Origin: an archaeon
GTDB taxonomy: Archaea > Thermoproteota > Nitrososphaeria > Nitrososphaerales > CADDZS01
DNA length: 12,406 nt
Direction of reading: 5' to 3'
Assembly (NCBI GenBank): GCA_021792315.1
Contig: JAJYUX010000049.1
Coordinates: 1 to 12,406, forward strand
The position numbers and the translations under genes are program-made. The notes beneath the pieces were generated by a model. That model was not told where the DNA came from and did not search any database. It saw nothing but the letters and a program-made list of their open reading frames with translations. Below are positions 1-7,104 of the stretch, one piece after another (positions within the stretch are counted from its first letter, which is position 1; each line of letters begins with the position of its first letter).

Positions 1-795
1 CTCGTAAGTTTCTCCGGAGTTCTTGCACTAAGTACCGCAGCGACTTCTCTCTTGCCCTTTTCTATATTCAACTGGAATCTTTCGGGACTTGAAGGAACTA
101 TGACTGCTCAATTGGGCAGGATTCCTGGAGGCATCTCTCCGCTGGGGTGGTTAGCTAGTTTGAACGATCTCAATGTGCAGAGTATTGGATCGTTTTCACT
201 TTCAGAAATAATGAAATCAACCATGGTTCGTGAAGCATGGATTGCAGTAATCTTGGCAGTCTACGTTTGGCTTCTCACAAGAACGAAGGCGAAGGATATC
301 CGAGCCTTTCTGACACAATTGATGCTAGTCATGGTCACTTGGTATCTATCTGCTCCGTGGGCGAGCGAACCCAACGTTTTGGTTTTCCTGTATCTTCTTT
401 TGCTATCAGTCGCTCTTCATCCAGCTTTGGTGGATAAGTATCTTCGAGTGTATTGGATTGTTTCAGGAATTGCCCTTGTCTTTGTTTTGTTCAATGTACC
501 GGTAACTTCATTCGTGTGGCCAGTGTACGATATTACGTTCTCAGGTGAGCTTTACATTCATACGAGGGCCCTAGTCCTCTTGAGTGTTGGGATCGCATTC
601 GGTTTGTACAGTGGCCTTCAATGCATTCACCTGTTCAGGTCTTACAAAGATCAGAGCAATGAAGCTTTCGTGAAAAGATCCATGCACTCTAGTTCTCCTA
701 AGATTGAGTCAATCGACAGTCACAAAGTCGAGTTGCCCGGAAAGTACCAAAGGGAAAGGAACACTGAATTTCTTGGAGTTGAAGATAACTGGTAG
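1..795 (+). CDS. Polytopic membrane protein, 3' part (possible GT-C glycosyltransferase)
   Basis: The reading frame is open from base 1, so the gene begins upstream and about 264 C-terminal residues are visible. A TTG at 52 is an internal codon rather than a convincing start. The fragment has about five hydrophobic helices. One is followed by a WYLSAPWASEPN stretch, like the Trp/Glu/Asn-rich loop between late helices of polyprenol-phosphate-sugar-dependent GT-C enzymes. The last 50 residues are polar and probably cytosolic. The stop at 793-795 lies 14 nt before the next gene, a clearer GT87-type protein, so the two are probably one transcription unit making a glycan. The catalytic N-terminal half is outside the window, so the glycosyltransferase role is inferred mainly from the neighbour and the helix pattern. 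Confidence 0.6.
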   Translation, partial: LVSFSGVLALSTAATSLLPFSIFNWNLSGLEGTMTAQLGRIPGGISPLGWLASLNDLNVQSIGSFSLSEIMKSTMVREAWIAVILAVYVWLLTRTKAKDIRAFLTQLMLVMVTWYLSAPWASEPNVLVFLYLLLLSVALHPALVDKYLRVYWIVSGIALVFVLFNVPVTSFVWPVYDITFSGELYIHTRALVLLSVGIAFGLYSGLQCIHLFRSYKDQSNEAFVKRSMHSSSPKIESIDSHKVELPGKYQRERNTEFLGVEDNW

Positions 796-809
796 CAATA
801 GCGAAAGAA

Positions 810-2201
810 TTGGATTTGTCCGCAGGCAGTCTTTCAAGACATCGAATGGCAACGCTAGTCATTCTCGGTTCTATCATCGAGATCATTCTCCTTGCCCTAG
901 TAATCTCTGGAAAGGCAGACAACTGGTCGTATCTTTCCTTGGGATTCGCGATTGCCTTTGTCGTCTATCTCTTTTCTCTATTCTTTGTAGGAAAGGTCGG
1001 ATTTGATTCAGGCCGGAAGTCTTTTGCGATAGTCTTCACTTTCTCGGCCGCATTTATCATCACAATATCGTTCTCTCAACCTTTCTTGTCATGGGATGTA
1101 TTCAGGTATTACTGGGATGGCAAAGTGCTTGCAAATGGAATCAACCCGTTCATGTATGCTCCTGATGCGTCGCAGCTTTCGTTCCTCAGAGATTCTCTCT
1201 GGATCAACATCAATCACAAAGACTTGTGGACCCCGTATCCGCCATTCAGTCAGCTGATCTTTGTTCTGACATATCTCGCATGGCCGGCTCTCGCGTCTTA
1301 CAGGATCGATGCGGTAATTCTAGATCTTCTCGTTGTTACATCACTGTACTATGCACTCAAGAAAATGAATCAGCCTCCGATAAATGCGTTGACTTATGGG
1401 TGGTCTCCTCTAGTCATTGTAGAGATGGGACAAAGTTCTCATAATGACGCTCTGAGTGTACTGATGGTTGTCCTTTCGTTTCTCTTGCTTCTCATGGACA
1501 GACCAGTTCTCTCGTCTTTAGCTCTCGGGCTAGCCACGATTTCAAAGTACTATCCACTCCTTCTGGCCCCATTATTCTTTAGGAAATGGGGTGTGAAGGG
1601 CATCATCGTGTACATCGGAGTTGTCGTGTTATCCTACATTCCCTTCTTGGGAGCTGGCATGCGAATATTCAACGGAATGATGTACATTGCGAACACTCAG
1701 TTGTATACTTCCAGTGTATTTCCATTCTTTCAATGGATAGCAAGACTGATGAGGGCAAGTAATCCTGGGCAGGCCGCGCAATATCTTGATTATGTGATTT
1801 TCATTTGCATTTTTGCATTTGCTCTGAAGAAGACTGTGCTGTCTAAAGACTCTGGAACTGCCGATCTTTGGAAGTACTCATTTGTTGTCATAGGTGCACT
1901 TCTGCTTCTGAATCGGGCACTTTTTCCTTGGTATGTTGTTTGGATTCTGCCGTTCTTGAGCTCGATCAAGTCCAAGGCATGGTTGGTGCTTACCGGCACT
2001 GTTATGGTGGGCTACTTTCAATTTACGACTTTCCCTCCACCTGACAATGCATCAGTTCCTCCAGTGATTTCCGCACTTCTCAGTTTGGCGGAGTATCTTC
2101 CTTTCTTTGTAATTCTTGCATACGAGATGCTGAGTCGGAGATCTAGCGTTAACAAGGAATTCGACGAGAACATATCAAGTCGAATTCTCGACCGGATGTA
2201 G
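810..2201 (+). CDS. GT87/DUF2029-type membrane mannosyltransferase-like protein
   Basis: About 463 residues with 10 or more predicted membrane helices. After the second or third helix comes a loop reading DVFRYYWDGKVLANGINPF (about residues 96-114), then WTPYPPFSQ at about 140-148. These are the recognisable signatures of GT-C family polyprenol-phosphate-mannose-dependent mannosyltransferases (GT87/DUF2029), with the acidic residue near the first loop as the expected catalytic site. A further helix pair carries ISKYYPLLLAPLFF, and FPWYVVWILPF lies near the C-terminus; both are typical of the family. Such enzymes transfer a sugar from a lipid-phosphate donor on the outer face of the membrane. 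The start is uncertain: TTG at 810 is used here, but ATG at 846 just before the first helix is equally plausible, and neither has a Shine-Dalgarno sequence. Donor and acceptor cannot be read from sequence. Confidence 0.8.
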   Translation: MDLSAGSLSRHRMATLVILGSIIEIILLALVISGKADNWSYLSLGFAIAFVVYLFSLFFVGKVGFDSGRKSFAIVFTFSAAFIITISFSQPFLSWDVFRYYWDGKVLANGINPFMYAPDASQLSFLRDSLWININHKDLWTPYPPFSQLIFVLTYLAWPALASYRIDAVILDLLVVTSLYYALKKMNQPPINALTYGWSPLVIVEMGQSSHNDALSVLMVVLSFLLLLMDRPVLSSLALGLATISKYYPLLLAPLFFRKWGVKGIIVYIGVVVLSYIPFLGAGMRIFNGMMYIANTQLYTSSVFPFFQWIARLMRASNPGQAAQYLDYVIFICIFAFALKKTVLSKDSGTADLWKYSFVVIGALLLLNRALFPWYVVWILPFLSSIKSKAWLVLTGTVMVGYFQFTTFPPPDNASVPPVISALLSLAEYLPFFVILAYEMLSRRSSVNKEFDENISSRILDRM

Positions 2202-2315
2202 AATAAGTTCCTTTCTTACTAGCAGGCAAATTGGTGCTCATTACCAGTTATGGTGATCATATCATTGGTTAAGTATCTCTTTCCAATACTTGACCGGTAA
2301 AGAACGATCATGACC

Positions 2316-2321
2316 TTTTTT
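2316..2321 (+). terminator. T-tract, possible archaeal terminator
   Basis: A run of six T, in the context CCTTTTTTACTTT, lies 114 nt after the stop of the GT87-like gene and just before the next TATA box. Archaeal transcription can terminate at T-rich tracts without a hairpin. No strong stem precedes it, so this is a weak call. Confidence 0.3.
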
Positions 2322-2330
2322 ACTTTCATC

Positions 2331-2343
2331 TGATATAAATATC
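2331..2343 (+). promoter_or_regulatory. Strong TATA-like box of an upstream promoter
   Basis: TGATATAAATATC is a near-ideal archaeal TATA element. A start site 24-27 nt downstream would fall near 2360-2364, about 185 nt before arsM, so its product would be a long arsM leader or a separate small RNA. No credible start codon lies at the predicted start site. Confidence 0.45.
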
Positions 2344-2394
2344 TGCCACGCCCTAAGCTCCGCTAAGGTCTTTCATGCAATCAGACATTCACTT

Positions 2395-2465
2395 CTGAGT
2401 CTTGTGATGGAATAAGGCGAAGCACCTATGAGAGGGACGCACTCAGTCGTAAAACAGCTAGTGCG
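2395..2465 (+). promoter_or_regulatory. Possible structured leader RNA or small RNA
   Basis: CTGAGT (2395-2400) can pair with ACTCAG (2441-2446), while CGCACT (2438-2443) can pair with AGTGCG (2460-2465). The two 6-bp stems share bases 2441-2443 and cannot form together, as in an attenuator or riboswitch. The segment is downstream of the TATA box at 2331 and upstream of the arsM promoter. Stems of 6 bp occur by chance, and no known RNA family is recognised. Confidence 0.2.
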
Positions 2466-2490
2466 AACCATTTCCGATGGAAAGCATAAC

Positions 2491-2512
2491 TTATTCTCAC
2501 AAGTGGGAATAA
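2491..2512. promoter_or_regulatory. Palindromic operator-like element, copy 1 (arsM promoter)
   Basis: TTATTCTCAC-AA-GTGGGAATAA has 10-bp arms with one mismatch. It ends 8 bp before the TATA-like box of arsM, where an archaeal repressor or activator would bind. The 18-bp core at 2493-2510 recurs with one difference at 9041-9058, in front of the beta-propeller gene. The recurrence at two unlinked promoters is direct evidence of a shared regulatory site. The binding protein is unknown; an ArsR/SmtB or other winged-helix repressor is a guess based on arsM. Confidence 0.7.
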
Positions 2513-2520
2513 TGCTCTGG

Positions 2521-2528
2521 TTAAAATA
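2521..2528 (+). promoter_or_regulatory. TATA-like box of arsM
   Basis: TTAAAATA is centred 24 nt before the GTG start codon at 2548. This fits transcription starting at or next to the start codon and supports that codon as the real start. Confidence 0.55.
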
Positions 2529-2547
2529 GCTTCGAGTCCAACTTAAT

Positions 2548-3299
2548 GTGCGTGAGTCTCGAGTGAATGATGCAAGTACTGATGAATCAGCGATCATAAA
2601 GCTCGAAGTGGACTCAAAGTACTCCCGAGAAGCGACCAATCCGTCTGTTCCACGGTGTTGTAACAGCGTCGACTCGGAGGTTCCCATTGAAGCGCGTAGC
2701 GTGTCCCTTGGATGTGGCTCACCAATAAATCATGTCAAGTTTCACGACGGAATTACTCTCGTCGACTTGGGCTGCGGAGGTGGAGTAGATGTGTTCGCAG
2801 CAGCAAACAGACTAAGGTCAATGAAGGGCAAAGTAATCGGCATTGATTCGACTATGAAGATGATCGCGAGGGCAAGGAGAGCTGCTTCGCAGAACAATTA
2901 CACTAACGTTGAATTCAGGTTGGGAGAATTGAGAACGTACCTCTTGAAAGCAAAAGCGTAGATGTTGTTACCAGCAATTGTGTGATAAACCTGGTGCCCG
3001 ACAAAAAGCGAGCTTTTACCGAGATTTACAGAGTCCTGAAATATGGAGGAACTATTACCATGGCTGATATCGTATCTAAGGAGCCAATACCAGATCGAGT
3101 TAGAAATGATCTGCAGAAGTGGTCGGAATGTGTTTCTGGAGCTTTGTCCATTGAAGAGCTTGAGAGAAAAATAGCAGAAGCAGGCTTTGTTGACTTTCAC
3201 ATCTTGGAAGAAGCGAAATGGGACAAGACGGAGGATCAAGAGCTGCAGTTAGCTTCAATTACATTTTATGCGTTGAAATCTAACGATAAGAGCGCGTAA
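2548..3299 (+). pseudogene. arsM: Arsenite S-adenosylmethionine methyltransferase, frameshifted
   Basis: ArsM adds methyl groups from SAM to As(III) in the cytosol. The first frame (2548 to about 2930) carries a Cys-Cys pair (PRCC), SVSLGCG, SAM motif I (VDLGCGGGVDVFAA) and motif II (GKVIGID). It then runs into a stop at 2961. The second frame continues without loss of homology: ENVPLESKSVDVV, SNCVINLVPDKK, YRVLKYGG and ECVSGALS. All cysteine positions expected of the family (a pair near the N-terminus, LGCG, NCVINL, ECVSG) are present across the two pieces. One missing base near 2927-2930, where GAAATTGAG would be expected from the usual LGEIEN, explains the break. The repaired protein would be about 250 residues, normal for ArsM. 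Start GTG 2548 fits the TATA spacing. It is a recent mutation or a sequencing error. Confidence 0.88.
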
Positions 3300-3304
3300 T
3301 TCTG

Positions 3305-4969
3305 TTGGCACTTGACTTTAGTTCTATTCTCCTAGTCCTTTCTCTTGCCATTACAATCGTATTCTTTGCGTATGGCTTCAACATTTACTACATGCTGAAG
3401 TTATCTAGGCATTATCATTCTCCTCGGATATCGCCTTTCAAGTCAAGGCCTACCATAGCTATCCACCTGCCGATTTTCAATGAAAAGTATGTCATTTCGA
3501 GACTTCTCGAAGCGTGCACAGGGACCGCTTCCCAGTACGGAAAGGATCTTGTCCACATATGCGTTCTAGATGATTCGGATGATGAAACAACTGAAGAAGT
3601 AAGAGCCGAAACGGAGAGATATGTGAAGCTGGGATATAGAATGGAAGTCATACACCGCGATGATCGAAGCGGTTACAAGGCAGGTGCCCTAAACCTAGCG
3701 CTTTCGAGGACGACCGAGGATTTTATCGTGATTTTTGATTCAGATTTCCTTCCAAGACCTGACTTTCTGGATCGCGCGGTCTCATATATCTTGACTGATA
3801 ATAATCTCGGAGTTGTGCAGTTCAAGTGGAGCTACACGAACAGGAAGTACAACTGGATAACGAAATCTGTGTCCGTAGGCATGGATGCACATTTTTTGAT
3901 CGAGCAACCCGCGAGAAGCAGTAGTGGACTGTTCCTAAACTTTAACGGAAGCGGAGGGATAATACGAACCTCGGCGCTCAGGGAATCGGGTGGATGGCAA
4001 TCGGACACTCTCGCGGAAGATCTCGATGCTAGCTATCGGATGCAGCTCAATCACTATAGAATACAGTACGTGTTGGATGAAGTGCTCTGCGAGGTGACGC
4101 CTACGGTGGCTAGTTTCAAACGCCAACAAGGTCGCTGGGCTAGGGGTAGTTTACAGGTCGCCAAGAAGACAGTTAGAAAACTAGTGACTGCGAGAGAAGT
4201 GAGAATACAGCAGAAACTCGCTGGTTCTATTCATCTCACGTACTATCTAGTTCATCCGCTGATGTACTTCTCCTTCATACTCGCAACCATAGCTGCAATT
4301 TACAACATAAACAGCATTAAGATTACCTTGCCTTCTATGAAGGAGATCTCAGTTGTCGGACAGTTGGGCTCGAATGGCTTGTCAATAAGTTGGGTGGAAC
4401 CTCTTTGGGTTTTATTCGGAGCTTCAATTGTCCTGTGTACGGTAGCGGCATGGGTTTACTACATTGTCGCAATGAGGAGACAGCGGATGAAAGTGTTGAA
4501 GAACGTACCTTCGCTCTTGGCTCTAGGACTGCTGGGATATGGAATCTGCATTAGCAACACTGTGGAGGCCATGAAGGCGTTCTTCTTGAAAGACAGTGGA
4601 GCATTTCGAAGAACACCGAAATATGCCATTATGGAATCGGACGGAACTTGGCGGGACAAGAAGTATCAAGTTCCTATTGATTTCACGAGTTTCGTTGAAG
4701 CCTTTAGCATTTTTTTTGCAGCCTCTGGGATAATGATGGCGATCCACTTTCGCAATTGGGGACTGATTTTCATCCTTGGCCTATACTGCGCCGCGTTTAC
4801 CTTCGTGTTCTTGACTACACTTGTTCAGAGTGGAGAAGAGAAGAAAACCATCCAGCTGGAGGAAATCAATCAGGCGACTTTCCCATTGGTCGAATCCCGA
4901 ATTGTTGGGACCGAAACGAAGATTCCGCCACTCACTTCAGAAACCCAACTGCACTCTACTAGTTCATGA
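3305..4969 (+). CDS. CesA/Csl-like processive family 2 glycosyltransferase
   Basis: This 554-residue membrane glycosyltransferase probably polymerises or transfers a beta-linked sugar from a nucleotide-sugar donor on the inner face of the membrane. One helix (about 8-30) precedes the GT-A domain. Visible motifs are IHLPIFNE (about 53-60), VLDDSDD (87-93), GYKAGALN (123-130), the metal-binding DSD (145-147), FNGSGG (213-218), GGW followed by TLAEDLD (catalytic Asp region, 235-241), and QQGRW (274-278), the QxxRW acceptor-site signature. Several further helices follow up to about residue 510, then a polar tail. It resembles bacterial and archaeal CesA-like enzymes and plant CslA mannan synthases, but the product cannot be told. 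The TTG start is five bases after the arsM stop, so it is probably co-transcribed with arsM. The first in-frame ATG (residue 30) would remove the first helix. Confidence 0.9.
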   Translation: MALDFSSILLVLSLAITIVFFAYGFNIYYMLKLSRHYHSPRISPFKSRPTIAIHLPIFNEKYVISRLLEACTGTASQYGKDLVHICVLDDSDDETTEEVRAETERYVKLGYRMEVIHRDDRSGYKAGALNLALSRTTEDFIVIFDSDFLPRPDFLDRAVSYILTDNNLGVVQFKWSYTNRKYNWITKSVSVGMDAHFLIEQPARSSSGLFLNFNGSGGIIRTSALRESGGWQSDTLAEDLDASYRMQLNHYRIQYVLDEVLCEVTPTVASFKRQQGRWARGSLQVAKKTVRKLVTAREVRIQQKLAGSIHLTYYLVHPLMYFSFILATIAAIYNINSIKITLPSMKEISVVGQLGSNGLSISWVEPLWVLFGASIVLCTVAAWVYYIVAMRRQRMKVLKNVPSLLALGLLGYGICISNTVEAMKAFFLKDSGAFRRTPKYAIMESDGTWRDKKYQVPIDFTSFVEAFSIFFAASGIMMAIHFRNWGLIFILGLYCAAFTFVFLTTLVQSGEEKKTIQLEEINQATFPLVESRIVGTETKIPPLTSETQLHSTSS

Positions 4970-5044
4970 GTTCCTCCAATTCTCAATTCTGAAGATCAGC
5001 TCCCCTACTTATTAGAGTAAAGACCGAGATCGGCACTAGCCAAC

Positions 5045-6448
5045 TTGAAAGCTCCTATGGTCGGAAAGCCAGTATCTTTAGTCAACGATGTTCCGACGCA
5101 GAAGACTGAGCGACTCTCACTTAGAACTCTTATCATATTCGCAACTGCATGGGATGGATTTGTTGTCGCCTTCGGCATTTCGTACGATCCACCGTTTCTA
5201 AATTCGACTGGTTTGAGTAGCCCTCCACCACAGTTGATGACTTTGTTCTATTCAAACGAAGCAATGTTCTTCCACGCGCTGGCGATACCATTCATAGCTG
5301 TTCTGGTCTATGCGACTCTACTGATCTGCAATGTCAAGGGTCAGCTCTACCAAGCAATCAAGATCTCTATCACGGGGAGCTTCTTTCTAGCTTCGCCCTC
5401 GGCCCTCTTCATTATGCTCTTTGGACAAAATTCGTCGGTCTTCGGGGTTCTGTGGATAGGACTCGCACTGGGTATGCTTGCAGCAATACTTCTCATCATA
5501 GCACTCAGACCAACGAAAAGCAAGAATTCAGAGGAAATGAATCTACACGGGGCGAACCTTGCAAATCTGGTGGTTTGGACCGGTGTCATGGGAGTCCTAT
5601 CGGCGACGATTGTTGGAGCGTACGCATCGACCGGAGAATCGCAGTGGGGAGCACTGACAACCATCCCGCATGGCGCTTTGATTACTGCCACCCACATACA
5701 TGTAGTAATCTCGATAGTTGATGCCGCCCTCGTAGGCCTCATTGTGAAGGCCTTCAGAGCAGACAGGTACATAGGGATCCCGGGACTGTTCATAAAGATA
5801 GGGCTGTACGGTACATTACTCGGTATTCCTACGACAACTATCGCGACCTACGCAACCGTTCCCATGGGCATCGAAGCTCACAACGGAATAGAAGCATTCG
5901 CAGCAATATTACTCCAGTCGGCACTTTTCATAACATACGCGATCATATACACCGAAGCGAAAAAACTTGGAACAAGATATACCATCGGAATTCTGAAGAA
6001 CATGATGACCTTTGGGTTGCTCTTCATACTGTTCTGGGTCAATGTGGTTGTAACACTACCTGGAATGTATGTGGCGATAAACCTTGCACGATTTCAAGGC
6101 GGCCCGAACGAACAGGTCTTCATAACCGGGCATGAGCACATACTTGTAACATTGACTGCTCTAACTTTGCTGATGCTGATCGCGAAGGCCTACAAAGTTC
6201 GTGGGAAACTTGACATCATATCCGGGCTTACACTGACGACTGGCTATCTATTGAGCACAGGTGCAACCATTCCATTCATATTTTACAATTGGGATCCTTA
6301 CACTAGTCCTTACGTTCCTTACATCATGGCGGGCATAGTCTTGATGATGATAGGAGTGGCGACAACTCTCATTGGATTAGCCCTGAGTAAAGAGCGAAGT
6401 ACAGAAGGTACCGCCGAAATAACGGCGGAGGCTATTCTGCAGAAATAA
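5045..6448 (+). CDS. 12-helix membrane protein with heme-copper-oxidase-like histidines
   Basis: About 467 residues with 12 predicted membrane helices, the number in heme-copper oxidase subunit I. Histidines sit in helix 2 (MFFHALAIP, H77), helix 6 (HGALITATHIH; H209, H217, H219), before helix 8 (H279) and at the start of helix 10 (TGHEHILVTL; H363, H365). An H in helix 2 and an HxH in helix 10 are the positions that bind the two hemes in heme-copper oxidases and NO reductases. The helix-6 HPEVY-type motif and the helix-7 HH copper ligands are not seen, so this is not a standard oxidase. It could be a divergent family member, a membrane b-type cytochrome or an unrelated transporter. Start TTG 5045 is used; ATG 5057 is possible. 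The next gene follows after 11 nt and is probably a partner. Confidence 0.6.
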   Translation: MKAPMVGKPVSLVNDVPTQKTERLSLRTLIIFATAWDGFVVAFGISYDPPFLNSTGLSSPPPQLMTLFYSNEAMFFHALAIPFIAVLVYATLLICNVKGQLYQAIKISITGSFFLASPSALFIMLFGQNSSVFGVLWIGLALGMLAAILLIIALRPTKSKNSEEMNLHGANLANLVVWTGVMGVLSATIVGAYASTGESQWGALTTIPHGALITATHIHVVISIVDAALVGLIVKAFRADRYIGIPGLFIKIGLYGTLLGIPTTTIATYATVPMGIEAHNGIEAFAAILLQSALFITYAIIYTEAKKLGTRYTIGILKNMMTFGLLFILFWVNVVVTLPGMYVAINLARFQGGPNEQVFITGHEHILVTLTALTLLMLIAKAYKVRGKLDIISGLTLTTGYLLSTGATIPFIFYNWDPYTSPYVPYIMAGIVLMMIGVATTLIGLALSKERSTEGTAEITAEAILQK

Positions 6449-6459
6449 GAAGTGAGAAA

Positions 6460-7104
6460 ATGTATAACGGAATATTATTTGGTATTACGGCTGCAGTGTC
6501 ACTTGTAGCAACAATAATCTTGGGGTATTTGTTTGCAAAGTCAACCAAGATATCTAGGCTATTGTGGTCGATTGCCTTTTTTGTCTTGGGAATGAGCACT
6601 GCACTCATTTCGACCCAGGGACTGGGAGTTCTCTCCCAACCTGTCATCGCGCCAGTCGATTCGTTGATACCGGGTCTGATCGCGGCGGGACTGATCATGT
6701 CGAGGAAAGCTAGCTGGGGCTTCTATTTTCTCGCTTACGTAATTATCGCCTTTGGCTTGATTCTCGCGTTAGCAGTTGAGTATGGTGCCTTGGCTGCACC
6801 CTATGTTATGCTAGTTCATTTCCCGAGCGGACTAGTAATCTTCCTCTTGCCGACCTACCTGGTGCTTACCAAGAAAGTTGCAATCACAGGCTTACTCGTC
6901 GGAATCGGCGGGTTGCTAATTGGGATTGGCGGCTTGGCACTGGCGACACTCTCGACCAACTTCCAGCTACTACCTGAGAATCTAGTCCTGAACATAGTTG
7001 CACCGATCTTTCTCTCGATGACTGTGCTTATCGCTCTCGGTTTAATTGCAACTCCGAGCTGGGGGTTTGCCAGATCCAAGTGGCTCCCTAGATCTGATCA
7101 CTAA
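6460..7104 (+). CDS. Seven-helix membrane protein, unknown function
   Basis: 214 residues with about seven hydrophobic helices and short loops. The only notable motifs are SRLLWSIAFFVLGMSTAL in helix 2, a single intramembrane His in YVMLVHFPSG (helix 5) and a Gly-rich helix 6. No catalytic motif is recognised. It starts at ATG 6460, 11 nt after the 12-helix gene, with a weak GTGAG that may serve as a ribosome-binding site, so the two are almost certainly one operon and may form one membrane complex. Its stop overlaps that of the convergent gene at 7101. Confidence 0.7.
   Translation: MYNGILFGITAAVSLVATIILGYLFAKSTKISRLLWSIAFFVLGMSTALISTQGLGVLSQPVIAPVDSLIPGLIAAGLIMSRKASWGFYFLAYVIIAFGLILALAVEYGALAAPYVMLVHFPSGLVIFLLPTYLVLTKKVAITGLLVGIGGLLIGIGGLALATLSTNFQLLPENLVLNIVAPIFLSMTVLIALGLIATPSWGFARSKWLPRSDH

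Larger units (their letters stand above)
2202..2547. other. 346-nt intergenic regulatory region
   Basis: No convincing protein gene lies between the GT87-like gene and arsM. The stretch holds a run of six T (2316-2321) that could end upstream transcription, a strong TATA-like box (2331-2343), a segment with mutually exclusive stems (2395-2465), a 10-bp-arm palindrome (2491-2512) and a second TATA-like box (2521-2528) immediately before arsM. Short open frames here, such as 2375-2398 and 2428-2529, have no recognisable content. Confidence 0.6.

Noticed and set aside
272..281. TTCTCACAAG half-site
   Set aside because: Only one arm matches and it lies within a coding sequence, so it is probably chance.
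2428..2529. A 33-codon open frame starting with ATG in the arsM upstream region
   Set aside because: It has no ribosome-binding site or promoter of its own, overlaps the palindrome and the arsM TATA box, and its translation resembles nothing recognisable.
2531..2541. TTCGAGTCC, resembling the T-loop of a tRNA
   Set aside because: No flanking T-stem, acceptor stem or anticodon arm can be drawn around it.
2921..2935. Programmed -1 frameshifting in arsM
   Set aside because: No X-XXY-YYZ slippery sequence and no evident downstream pseudoknot; a one-base deletion is simpler.
5008..5016. CTTATTAGA as a TATA box for the 12-helix protein gene
   Set aside because: It is centred 33 nt before TTG 5045 and 45 nt before ATG 5057, off the spacing seen at the other promoters, so it was not called.
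6452..6458. GTGAGAA half-site before the seven-helix protein gene
   Set aside because: The second arm is missing and it is better explained as a weak ribosome-binding site in the 11-nt gap.
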